A program made the position numbers and the translations under genes. From positions 21,987-85,986 of the forward strand of contig JANXOV010000099.1 in assembly GCA_025357635.1 (NCBI GenBank): DNA of 64,000 nt, given 5' to 3'. The stretch is from Pseudomonadota bacterium. GTDB lineage: Bacteria; Pseudomonadota; Gammaproteobacteria; Steroidobacterales; Steroidobacteraceae. The notes under the pieces were generated by a model. It saw only the letters and a program-made list of their open reading frames with translations, did not search any database and was not told where the DNA came from. How positions within the stretch are numbered: the stretch's first letter is position 1; every line of letters starts with the position of its first letter. Below are positions 1-9,041 of the stretch, in pieces.

Positions 1-2
1 CG

Positions 3-611
3 CACGCCTGCGTCAGGCCAAGGCATCCGTTGAGCCTGAGTCGATTCCTCCGGCGCGAGTGCTGGCCTCTGTATGGCGCATTGCTGATCTACGGACTCGT
101 GTTCGGCATCTACATGACGTTTGCGGTGGACCTGATCCTGGGCAGCGGCGGACTTGCCTTCCCGGCGGATCGGCTGTTCTGGGCCCTGCTCGGCATGGCC
201 GGTTTGCCGACAATTTTTGCCGGCGTGTTCATCGCCCGATATGGCGTACGCCTGCTGCTGATGGTCAGCCTGCCGATGTGCGGTCTGTCCTACGTGTTGC
301 TGGCCCTGAGTTCCCATGGAAAGCCGCTGGTTATCGCATCCGCGATTTTGTTCGGCGTGTTTTCAATTGCGCCCGGCGGCGGCTTCTACCTCTGGGGAAT
401 CCGATTGTTTCCCGATCGTCCGTCAATCGGCACCGGATGCGTAACCCTCGGAACCGCGCTGGCCATGATGACCGGTCCAGCGTTGTATGGCTTGATTTCC
501 AGCTGGATGAGCCTGCCGGCGTTCTTTGCCGTCATCGCCGCCCTTGCCGTCCTGGTGATTCCGATCATTCCAGCGGATCTGGACCACTCGAGGTTGCAAG
601 GCAGGAACTAG
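3..611 (+). CDS. MFS transporter, C-terminal part (5' end outside window)
   Basis: Frame open to the left edge; several hydrophobic helices (LYGALLIYGLVFGIYMTF, LLGMAGLPTIFAGVFIARYGVRLLL). Confidence 0.7.
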   Translation, partial: HACVRPRHPLSLSRFLRRECWPLYGALLIYGLVFGIYMTFAVDLILGSGGLAFPADRLFWALLGMAGLPTIFAGVFIARYGVRLLLMVSLPMCGLSYVLLALSSHGKPLVIASAILFGVFSIAPGGGFYLWGIRLFPDRPSIGTGCVTLGTALAMMTGPALYGLISSWMSLPAFFAVIAALAVLVIPIIPADLDHSRLQGRN

Positions 612-1780
612 CCGCCCAACGGCCGCAGCAGCGCCCTGGAAATGATATGGCGCTGCACTTCGCTGGTGCCGTCCCAGATGCGCTCGATGCGCGCATCGCG
701 CCAGATTCTCTCCAGCGGCAGATCTTCCATCAGTCCCATGCCACCGTGAATCTGCAATGCCTCATCCGCCACCATGGCGAGCATTTCCGTCGCCTTGAGT
801 TTGGCGATCGCCATGTCCATGTCGGTGTCGATCTTGCGGTCTCGCTTCCAGGCCGCCTCCAGTACCAGCAGTTCCGCGGCGCGCAACTCCACCGCCATGT
901 CGGCCAGTTTGAAACTAACGCCTTGAAACTTGCCGATCGACTGGCCGAACTGCACACGGTCCACCGCCCATTGCTTGGCCAGGTCCAGCGCGCGTTCGGC
1001 GCGGCCCAGGCAGGTCGCGGCCACCTGCAATCGAGTTGCGCCGAGCCAGGTGTTGGCCACATCGAAGCCCTTGTGCACCTCACCCAGAACGGCGGAGCGC
1101 GGCACTCGGCAATCGTTGAATTCCAGAATACTGTTGGTGTAACCGCGATGCGAAACGTTTTTGTAGCCGGGGCGTATCAGCAGGCCCGGATGACCGCGGT
1201 CGATCAGGAAGGCCGTGATGCGTTTGCGCGCGCCGCGGCCGCCGGAATCCTCACCCGAGGCGGCGAACAAGATGACATAGTCGGCGTGATCGGCATGACT
1301 GATGAAGTGCTTGGTACCGTTGATCACGAAGTCCCCTCCCTGCTCCACCGCGCTGGTTTTCATGCCACGCAGGTCCGAGCCCGCGCCGGGTTCCGTCATC
1401 GCCAGACATTCGGTCAGTTCACCCCTGACCGTGGGCAGCAGATACCGCTCGCGCTGCTCGCCCTCGCAGGCAAGCAGGATGTTCGACGGACGCCCCACCG
1501 TCAGATAATGCAGCGCATAACTGGTGCGGCCGAGTTCCTTTTCGTAAAGCACCCAGGTGACGGTGTCGAGTCCGGCGCCGCCGACCTCGGCCGGCATATT
1601 GGCCGCGTACAGTCCGGCTTCGATGGCCTTGGCCTTCAATTCGGCCTGCAATTCGGGGCGAAGTGCGCCGCTCTGTTCCACCTCGCGCTCATGCGGCACC
1701 AGTTCGTTGGTGACGAATGCGCGGGTCGTGTCCAGAATGAGCTGTTGTTCATCGTTCAGAGAAAAATCCATGGCGGGCAT
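608..1780 (-). CDS. acyl-CoA dehydrogenase
   Basis: MDFSLNDEQQLILDTTRAFV, CLAMTEPGAGSDLRGMKTSA and QIHGGMGLMEDLPLERIWRDARIERIWDGTSEVQR motifs. Confidence 0.93.
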   Translation of the reverse strand: MPAMDFSLNDEQQLILDTTRAFVTNELVPHEREVEQSGALRPELQAELKAKAIEAGLYAANMPAEVGGAGLDTVTWVLYEKELGRTSYALHYLTVGRPSNILLACEGEQRERYLLPTVRGELTECLAMTEPGAGSDLRGMKTSAVEQGGDFVINGTKHFISHADHADYVILFAASGEDSGGRGARKRITAFLIDRGHPGLLIRPGYKNVSHRGYTNSILEFNDCRVPRSAVLGEVHKGFDVANTWLGATRLQVAATCLGRAERALDLAKQWAVDRVQFGQSIGKFQGVSFKLADMAVELRAAELLVLEAAWKRDRKIDTDMDMAIAKLKATEMLAMVADEALQIHGGMGLMEDLPLERIWRDARIERIWDGTSEVQRHIISRALLRPLGG

Positions 1781-1795
1781 CCTGTGTGAATCAAA

Positions 1796-2395
1796 TCATT
1801 GTTCGCCGGCCCAGCGCCTGAGCAATTCCAACTGCAACCGCAGCTGTTCAACCTGCTTCTCAGCGGGCCAGTCGCCGCGGCTGGTCACGGCGCTGGCCGT
1901 AAGGCCATTGATGAAAGTGACGAGCGAGCTGAGCACCTGATCGCGCACTCGCTGCGTCCAACGCGACCACTCGGGCCAGTATTGCGCAAAACCGCGCTCA
2001 TACAGCCGCAGATACTCCTTGTGCACCGATGCGTTGATGCGCTTGAGCTTCCGATCCACCGGCACCTGCCCCCAAAACGACGTCCAGAATGCGCATTCGG
2101 CAAACCGCTGCGAATCGACGGCCAGCCCCTCGGACAGCACCGTGAGCAGGCTTGCATCACCGGCCCGAGACTGCCGCGTGAGCCGCTGGTCCATGCGCAG
2201 CAGGATCAGACGCAAGGACGCGATCACGATCTGCTGCTTGGACTCGAAATAGTGCGCCACCATGCCGGTGGTGAAGCCGGCCGCGCGCGCAATGCGCGCC
2301 ACGGTCGCCTGCTCGAAGCCGTGCCTGGCGATCACCTGACAGGCGACGTGAGCGATGTCCTCGCGCCGCTTGTCGTGGTCGACGATCTTGGGCAT
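1796..2395 (-). CDS. TetR family transcriptional regulator (BetI-like)
   Basis: N-terminal HTH: DIAHVACQVIARHGFEQATVARIARAAGFTTGMVAHYFESKQQI. Confidence 0.88.
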   Translation of the reverse strand: MPKIVDHDKRREDIAHVACQVIARHGFEQATVARIARAAGFTTGMVAHYFESKQQIVIASLRLILLRMDQRLTRQSRAGDASLLTVLSEGLAVDSQRFAECAFWTSFWGQVPVDRKLKRINASVHKEYLRLYERGFAQYWPEWSRWTQRVRDQVLSSLVTFINGLTASAVTSRGDWPAEKQVEQLRLQLELLRRWAGEQ

Positions 2396-2406
2396 GACGG
2401 CACGCT

Positions 2407-3897
2407 CTAGTGCGCGGGCATTCCGATATGGCGGCCGGCCTGGTTGGGAGCCGGTAGCGCGGCATGCGTTGCCCGCAGTGCTTCCAGCTTGGAAAATACT
2501 TCCGGCCGTATCAGCGCCGCCTTGTGCGCATGCGTATCGACGTGCAGATGCATTTGTTCACAGGCTGCCACCAGCTCATTGTCGCGCTCGCGCAGCAGCC
2601 GGTGGAAAACGTGCAACCGCTTCTGGTCCAAACCCAGCATCTGGGTGGTGACGTAGATCGGCTCGTTCACGCGTGCCTCGGTCAGGTAGGAAATGTGGCT
2701 CTCCACCGTATAGAACATGTGTCCCGAGGCGCGGTAGTCCTCATCGACGCCGATGCGCCGGTACATCGCGTCCATGGCATCGCCAAAGACTTGCATATAG
2801 CGCGAGTCGGTCATATGGCCGTTGTAGTCGATCCACTCCGGACGCACTTCCGTCGACACCAGCCGCAGCGGCCCATCGAGCTCCGGTTTCACCCCATCAT
2901 AGGTGTGTTCCAAGGAGGCATCGGTATACAGCCGCGTCTCCAGATTCTTCAAGGTCGCGCCTGCGCCGATATTGAAGTTGCGCAGCACCTGCTGGATGGC
3001 GACCAGGTAATCGTCGCGCAAACGTTCAATTTCACGGATGGAACGTCCCGCGGCTTGCGCCTGCGTGCCCTCGACCATGCGGTCGATGAGCTGCTCACTC
3101 AGTTCCGGCGCCTCGAGCTTGGTCCACGGCCACTTCAGGCAGGGACCGAACTGCGCCAACATGTGGCGCATGCCGGATTCACCGCCGGCCAGATGGTAGA
3201 TGAGGTTCGTGCCCATCGCGGCCCAGCGCAACCCGGGGCCGTAGATGATGGAGTCATCGAGTTCGCCGGTGGTGGCGACGCCGTCATTGACCATGTGCAG
3301 AATTTCGCGCCAAAGCGCTTCCTGCAACCGGTCAGTCAGGTGGCCGGGGACTTCGCGGCGCACGTGCAGCGCATGCATGCCAATGTAGGTGAAAAAGCGC
3401 TTGGACGCTTCGATGGTCGCGGCGCTGGTCTTTTCACCGCCTACGATTTCCACCAAGGGCAGCAGGTACACCGGGTTGAACGGATGCGCCACGCAAAAAC
3501 GCTCGGGTGCAACCATGTCGCGCTGCAGATCGGTGGGCATGAGTCCGGAGGTACTGGAGGCGATGATGACGTCGGCCGGCGCATGCCGGCTGACCTGGGC
3601 GAGAATCCGCTGTTTGAGAGGCAGCTGCTCGGGAATGTTTTCCTGAATGAAGTCAGCCTGCGCCGCCATGGCATCCAGGTCGGTGGTGAAGGTGAGCTTG
3701 CCCTTCGGCGGCAGCGGCGCGAACGTCAACCGCGCCAGTGCGGGCTCTGCGTTGGCCACTGCGCCGCGGATCCACTCCTGCATCTCGGGTTTCACGTCCG
3801 CCGCGATCACGTCGATGCCGAAGTGCAGCGCCCGGGCGGCCCAGCCGCCGCCGATGACACCGGTTCCCAACAGCCCAAGCGTCTTCACTTCTCGCAT
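2407..3897 (-). CDS. L-carnitine (3-hydroxyacyl-CoA-type) dehydrogenase fused to a C-terminal hot-dog thioesterase domain
   Basis: Rossmann GLLGTGVIGGGWAARAL; IASSTSGLMPTDLQ; AHPFNPVYLLPLVEIVGG; C-terminal VRPEWIDYNGHMTDSRYMQVFGDA thioesterase motif. Confidence 0.85.
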   Translation of the reverse strand: MREVKTLGLLGTGVIGGGWAARALHFGIDVIAADVKPEMQEWIRGAVANAEPALARLTFAPLPPKGKLTFTTDLDAMAAQADFIQENIPEQLPLKQRILAQVSRHAPADVIIASSTSGLMPTDLQRDMVAPERFCVAHPFNPVYLLPLVEIVGGEKTSAATIEASKRFFTYIGMHALHVRREVPGHLTDRLQEALWREILHMVNDGVATTGELDDSIIYGPGLRWAAMGTNLIYHLAGGESGMRHMLAQFGPCLKWPWTKLEAPELSEQLIDRMVEGTQAQAAGRSIREIERLRDDYLVAIQQVLRNFNIGAGATLKNLETRLYTDASLEHTYDGVKPELDGPLRLVSTEVRPEWIDYNGHMTDSRYMQVFGDAMDAMYRRIGVDEDYRASGHMFYTVESHISYLTEARVNEPIYVTTQMLGLDQKRLHVFHRLLRERDNELVAACEQMHLHVDTHAHKAALIRPEVFSKLEALRATHAALPAPNQAGRHIGMPAH

Positions 3898-3987
3898 GTA
3901 TCTTAATCCCTGCCTGCCGAGGCCGCGCTTTTAATGTCACGATGATAATATAAAAACGCGGCAGCCGCACGCATGGCGGATCTGAAA

Positions 3988-5106
3988 CTAGGGGATTGGG
4001 GCGGGGAGCACCTCGGAAATGGGGGCCGCCGCCGCGGTAACGTCGCGCCGGTAATCGCGCCCCAGAAGCGCAGCGATGGTGGCGGCGATCTGCGCCTGCA
4101 CCACCCGCGGCGTGTCATGCCGCTCCCCCAGTGCCGGCGTGTCAGGTCCCATGACGGCGATCCAGATGTTCTCGGAGCCCTTCTCGTCCACGCCATGCTC
4201 CTTCCATTGCTGCGGACCGCTGCCGCGGCCGTGGTCCGCGGTGAAGATGAACGTGGTCTTGCCGCGGTACTGCGGCATCGCCTGCATCGTCTCCCACAAC
4301 TCCTGCACGAAATGATCGGTGCGGTGCGCACTGTCCAGCACCAGATCGTAGCGGCCCTGATGCGCCCAATTATCTGTCTCGCCGTATCCGACGAAGAGCA
4401 CACGCGGGTGCTTGCTCTTCACATAGTCGATCAGCGGAACCTGCAGGAGTGAATTGGGAATATCCCCTTCATCGAATCGGGTGGTCGTGCGGAACAACTG
4501 TTCAATCAGCGCATCGCGCGAGACATCGCCGCTCTTGCGCGGCACGCTCCAGCCGGTTTGAAACACGAGCTTGCTGCGCGCGGCATTGAATATGCGATCG
4601 TAGGCGTCCCAGGTTCCGAACACGGCCACCTGGTTGCGAAAATCCGGCGAACGATTCAGCCACTCGAACACATTGATGTTGGGGTTCGGTCCGAACGCGT
4701 TGCTGTCGATGTCCGGGTTGGGAAATCCGACGCTCATCTCACTGTAGCCGGGATAGGAAAACGCCTTGTCGTTGCTGACCTGTGCAACGCTGCCCTTGAG
4801 TTGATTGCCGAACACCTGACCTTGTCGGGCCATCGTGCCCCACAAAAAGGGGAACAGCAATTTACGCCGCTCCGCAGGATCCTCCCGCCAGTAGCGCGCT
4901 CGCAGCACATCTTGCGGCTCCCAGCCGCCACCGGTCTTCGGGTCGAGCAGCGCCGCCTCCGCGCCGGTGAACACTTCCTGCCAGCGCAGCCCGTCGCTGA
5001 CGATCAGCACCACATTCTCGGTCTTTTGAACATGCGCGGCGGCCTGCGCCCAGAGCGGGCATACGGACGCCAGCGCCGCGATAATGATAAGGGTCAGCCG
5101 GTTCAT
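3988..5106 (-). CDS. secreted alkaline-phosphatase-superfamily hydrolase (sulfatase/phosphodiesterase-like)
   Basis: Signal peptide MNRLTLIIIAALASVCPLWAQAAA; VVLIVSDGLRWQEVFTGAE; FIFTADHGRGSGPQQWKEHG metal-site motif. Confidence 0.75.
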   Translation of the reverse strand: MNRLTLIIIAALASVCPLWAQAAAHVQKTENVVLIVSDGLRWQEVFTGAEAALLDPKTGGGWEPQDVLRARYWREDPAERRKLLFPFLWGTMARQGQVFGNQLKGSVAQVSNDKAFSYPGYSEMSVGFPNPDIDSNAFGPNPNINVFEWLNRSPDFRNQVAVFGTWDAYDRIFNAARSKLVFQTGWSVPRKSGDVSRDALIEQLFRTTTRFDEGDIPNSLLQVPLIDYVKSKHPRVLFVGYGETDNWAHQGRYDLVLDSAHRTDHFVQELWETMQAMPQYRGKTTFIFTADHGRGSGPQQWKEHGVDEKGSENIWIAVMGPDTPALGERHDTPRVVQAQIAATIAALLGRDYRRDVTAAAAPISEVLPAPIP

Positions 5107-5121
5107 GCTTTGTCTCTCCCG

Positions 5122-6267
5122 TCAGGATTGCAACAGCACGGCCCCGTTGGCGTGCCAGCTCAAATATACCTCATCGCTCCAATCGATCTGCAGTTCCGAT
5201 TCGCGGCGCTCATTCTGCGCGAAAACCGTCACCAGTTTGCCGCTTTCCGTCTTGATCCGGTACGTGGAACGATTGCCCAGATAGCCCAACTCCCATACCA
5301 CCCCTTTCAGGCGATTGATGCGCGGATCTTCCGGCGGCAGCTTGCTCAGCCGGATTTTTTCCGGCCGCAGGGCCACCCATACGCGCTGCGCCACCGAAAA
5401 ACGGCCCTGATCATCGACGAAGAGATCGCCGCCGGTTTCTGCGCAGCGAACCGTTATGAGACCTGGCTCGCAGGCGCTGATCTGACCTTCGAAAAGATTG
5501 GCCGTGCCGATGAAATCGGCGACGAAGCGGCTTTGCGGAAACTCGTAGATGCGCGCCGGCGTGTCCACCTGCACGGTCTGTCCGCGGTCCATCACCGCGA
5601 TGCGCGTGGACAAGGCCATCGCCTCGTCCTGATCGTGAGTCACGAACACGAAGGTGATGCCGACCTTGTACTGAATGTTCATCAGCTCGAACTGCGTCTG
5701 TTCGCGCAGCTTCTTGTCCAGCGCGCTCAACGGCTCATCCAGCAGCAGAACTTTCGGACGGCGGATCAAGGCGCGCGCCAGCGCCACGCGCTGCCGCTGC
5801 CCGCCCGAGAGCTGATGCGGCTTGCGGGCGCCCAGGGCGCTCAATTGCACCATGTCCAGGGCCTCCCGGATCTGCGCAAGCTTGGTCTGCTTCGGCAGCG
5901 GCAGCCGGCGCAGCCCGTAGCCGACGTTTTGCTCCACGCTCATATGCGGGAACAAGGCGTATGACTGGAACATCATGTTCACCGGGCGTTCATGCGGAGG
6001 CACATCGGTCATATCGACGCCGTCGATGAAAATGCGGCCCGCACTGGGGCGGGTGAACCCCGCCAGCATGCGCAACAGCGTGGTTTTGCCGCAGCCTGAG
6101 GCACCCACCAGCGCGAACATCTCGCCCTTGTAGATCTTCAGATTGACATTGTCGACGGCGGCAAATCCGCCGAAGCTCTTGCTCACGCCCTCGATCACGA
6201 TCTGGGGCGAGCTTTGCGGGTCCAGCCAGGGACGATCCGTCACCGATTTGAGCTGGGAGGCGATCAC
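5122..6267 (-). CDS. Pot-type ABC transporter ATP-binding protein (GTG start assumed; ORF open to 6321)
   Basis: Walker A GASGCGKTT, signature LSGGQRQRVALARAL, Walker B VLLLDEPLSALD; C-terminal TOBE-like region. Confidence 0.9.
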   Translation of the reverse strand: MIASQLKSVTDRPWLDPQSSPQIVIEGVSKSFGGFAAVDNVNLKIYKGEMFALVGASGCGKTTLLRMLAGFTRPSAGRIFIDGVDMTDVPPHERPVNMMFQSYALFPHMSVEQNVGYGLRRLPLPKQTKLAQIREALDMVQLSALGARKPHQLSGGQRQRVALARALIRRPKVLLLDEPLSALDKKLREQTQFELMNIQYKVGITFVFVTHDQDEAMALSTRIAVMDRGQTVQVDTPARIYEFPQSRFVADFIGTANLFEGQISACEPGLITVRCAETGGDLFVDDQGRFSVAQRVWVALRPEKIRLSKLPPEDPRINRLKGVVWELGYLGNRSTYRIKTESGKLVTVFAQNERRESELQIDWSDEVYLSWHANGAVLLQS

Positions 6268-6277
6268 CTGTGAAGGT

Positions 6278-7486
6278 TCAGCAATCGGCCGGCGGCGTCG
6301 CGCGCCGGCGCGCCGGCGCAAAGAAGGGCTTTTCGACCACCCGGGCCTGCACCATTCTTCGTTCCCAAACCAGTTCGCGATTCAAGTAGATCTCCGTCCA
6401 CAGAGAGGTGCCAAGCCGGAAGTACGGCGCCTCGACCATAGCAAGCGCGATGTTGCGCTTGCAAGTAGGCGACCAGATGGCCGAGGTTACGCTGCCGATT
6501 TCCCGGTTGCCCGCCTTGTCCAGGTACAACAGCGAGTTAACCGCCGGCTTGTTGCCGTCGATGTCCAAACCCACCAGCTGCCGGGCGAGACCGCGCCGCT
6601 GTTCCTGCAGCAATGCACGACGTCCATTGAAGTGCCCCTTATTGAAATCCACCAGCCAGCTTAAGCCCAGCTCCAGCGGCGAACGGTCCCTGCCCAGGCG
6701 AATGGTGTGTTCGCTGGAGACGAAGTCGACATTCGGACTTAAGAAGCCCGCTTCGATGCGCGCGATGTTCAGCGCCTGCGACCCGATGGCCCGGATGCCG
6801 CGGCTATTGCCGGCCTGCATCAACCGGTCCCAGATCTGCTCCGCATGCTGCGGGTCCATCCACAATTCATAGCCCAGATCGCCGGTAAAGCCGGTTCGCG
6901 AGGCCATGATGTTCATGCCCTCGACGGTGAAATGGCGCGTTTCGAAAGGCTTGATCAGCTCGATACCCTGAAGCCCGAACGCTTTGAGTGTGGCGCAGGA
7001 TGTCGGTCCCTGAACCGCGAGCGCGGCAATCTGCTCGGTGACCTCGGACAGCTCAACGTCAAAACCGACCGCCGACTCGAGCAGCCAGTCGATCTGCCGC
7101 TGCGCCGTGCACAGACGAAACTCCTGCCGGCCGAGACGAAAAACGGTGCCGTCGTCGATGATGTGGCCCGCATCGTTGCACCAGACGCAATACATGACCC
7201 GGTCCTGCTTGAGCTTGCCGATGTCGCGCGTCACCAGACGGTTCAAGTAACTTTCCGCGTCCACCCCGGTGATGCGGTATTTGACCATGGGCGTCAGGTC
7301 GAACAGCGTCGTGGCATTGCGTATCGCAAAGTATTCCTGGTCCGCGGTCGTGAACACATCGACCGTGGTGTAACCGGCCCAGGGAATGAAGGAGTCAACC
7401 TGTGACAGCTCACGCGCGCGCTCGTGAAACGGCGTCTTGAGCAGCGGCTGTTTGAAATGCGTCAGGCTCGATACGGCGTCGACCAT
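6278..7486 (-). CDS. GcvT-like aminomethyltransferase family protein
   Basis: YLNRLVTRDIGKLKQDRVMYCVWCNDAGHIIDDGTVFRLG; RTGFTGDLGYELWM; IEAGFLSPNVDF. Confidence 0.82.
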   Translation of the reverse strand: MVDAVSSLTHFKQPLLKTPFHERARELSQVDSFIPWAGYTTVDVFTTADQEYFAIRNATTLFDLTPMVKYRITGVDAESYLNRLVTRDIGKLKQDRVMYCVWCNDAGHIIDDGTVFRLGRQEFRLCTAQRQIDWLLESAVGFDVELSEVTEQIAALAVQGPTSCATLKAFGLQGIELIKPFETRHFTVEGMNIMASRTGFTGDLGYELWMDPQHAEQIWDRLMQAGNSRGIRAIGSQALNIARIEAGFLSPNVDFVSSEHTIRLGRDRSPLELGLSWLVDFNKGHFNGRRALLQEQRRGLARQLVGLDIDGNKPAVNSLLYLDKAGNREIGSVTSAIWSPTCKRNIALAMVEAPYFRLGTSLWTEIYLNRELVWERRMVQARVVEKPFFAPARRRATPPADC

Positions 7487-7487
7487 G

Positions 7488-9041
7488 TCAGTTCATCCCG
7501 ATGATTCGCCGTGCGGCATTGCGGCCCGGCAGGCCTGTGACGCCGCCGCCCGGATGTGAACCCGCTCCGCAAAGGAACAAGCCAGGCAAGGGTGTGGCGT
7601 ACTGAGCCGCACCGGGAACCGGGCGTACCATGAAGAATTGATCGAAGGCAAACTCGGCATGATGCCAATGCCCGCCGCTGATCTTGAAATCCCGCTCGAT
7701 GTCGACCGGCGTCACCAGTTCGCTGGCAAGGACGCTTGTGCTCAGACCCGGTGCGAACGTCTCGATGCGCCGCACGGCAATGTCGAGAAATTTCTGCCGT
7801 GCCGCATCCCAGCCGCCTTTAAGGTCGTACGGCGCGTACTGCACGATCGCCGACAATACATGGCTGCCCGTCGGCGCCAGCGTCGCATCATCGATGCTGG
7901 GCACGCTGATCTCCAGCACCGGCTCTGAGGAATACTCGCCGTACTTGGAGTGGTTGTAGGCGCGCTCGATGTGATCCAGCGACGGCGCGATCAGCAAGCG
8001 GCCACGCAACTGCTGCGTCGAAACCCCGCGAAATGCGGGCAGCTCCTTCAAGGCAAGATGCAACTTGGCTGTCAGTCCTTTGCCGCGCAAATGCCTGACG
8101 CTGCGCACGAAGCCGGTGTCCAGATGGCGCGTTCCCAGCAGACCCAGCAGGGTGGATTTTGGATCCGCGCTGGAAATGATTGTGCGAGCGCGAATATGCT
8201 CGTCGCCAGCCAGCACCACGCCTGTCGCGCGATCGGACTCCACGACGATGCGGCTGACCGTGGCGTTCACGCGTATGTGCGCACCGGCCGCGCGCGCGCT
8301 GGCGGCCAGCGCTTCGCACACCGCGCCCATGCCCCCCTGTGCCGCGGTGATTTCATTGTGAGCCGCGCCTTCGCAGGCCATGCGATACAGGAGTGAGAGC
8401 ACGGTGCCCGGCGTGCGCGGACCGTAGTTGGTGCCCAGCGTGGCATCCAGGCCCAGCGCGCCCTTCAGCTCGGCGGTTTCGAAATGCTCTTCGAGCAGGT
8501 CGTAGACGTTCATGCCGCCGATACGCAGCAGTTCGCGCATATCGCGCCGCCCCAGCTTGCGCAGCTTCCAACCCAGCCGCAGCAGCGACAGCTTGTCCTT
8601 CAGTTCATTCGTGCCCAGGCGCGGCGGCGGTGCATCCAGCGCGGACATGAGAACGGCGGCGAACTTGCGCATTTGTGCGGTGTAGGCTTGAAAACCCGCC
8701 GCATCACGAATCGACACAGCCGACAGGCCCGCGGCATCCAGCGTAAACGGCGACTGACTCTCGCGAAGCGCGGTGGTGGACAATCCCCGAGACGCCAGTT
8801 TCAGTCCATGCCCGGCCAGATTCAGCTCACTCACGATGTCCGCCGGCATCAGATGCAGCAGATGCGCGCACGCGGACACCTTGAAACCCGGCGTGAATTC
8901 GCGCGTGACCGCGGCGCCGCCCACCTGTCCGGCCGCCTCCAGCACGAGCACGGATTTTCCAGCGCGCGCCAGATAGGCGGCGCACACCAGGCCATTGTGG
9001 CCCGCACCGATGACGATGCAGTCGTAGGTACCGCCGTTCAA
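7488..9041 (-). CDS. phytoene-desaturase-like NAD(P)/FAD oxidoreductase 1
   Basis: TTG start just before dinucleotide fold YDCIVIGAGHNGLVCAAYLARAGKSVLVLEA; C-terminal GLFLCGAGSHPGGGVTGLPGRNAARRI. Confidence 0.85.
   Translation of the reverse strand: MNGGTYDCIVIGAGHNGLVCAAYLARAGKSVLVLEAAGQVGGAAVTREFTPGFKVSACAHLLHLMPADIVSELNLAGHGLKLASRGLSTTALRESQSPFTLDAAGLSAVSIRDAAGFQAYTAQMRKFAAVLMSALDAPPPRLGTNELKDKLSLLRLGWKLRKLGRRDMRELLRIGGMNVYDLLEEHFETAELKGALGLDATLGTNYGPRTPGTVLSLLYRMACEGAAHNEITAAQGGMGAVCEALAASARAAGAHIRVNATVSRIVVESDRATGVVLAGDEHIRARTIISSADPKSTLLGLLGTRHLDTGFVRSVRHLRGKGLTAKLHLALKELPAFRGVSTQQLRGRLLIAPSLDHIERAYNHSKYGEYSSEPVLEISVPSIDDATLAPTGSHVLSAIVQYAPYDLKGGWDAARQKFLDIAVRRIETFAPGLSTSVLASELVTPVDIERDFKISGGHWHHAEFAFDQFFMVRPVPGAAQYATPLPGLFLCGAGSHPGGGVTGLPGRNAARRIIGMN

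Noticed and set aside
59-1789. Long antisense ORFs (e.g. 59-1789, 2464-3906, 22835-24301, 44717-46588)
   Set aside because: Low-complexity Arg/His/Gln-rich translations opposite strongly conserved genes; typical shadow ORFs in high-GC DNA.
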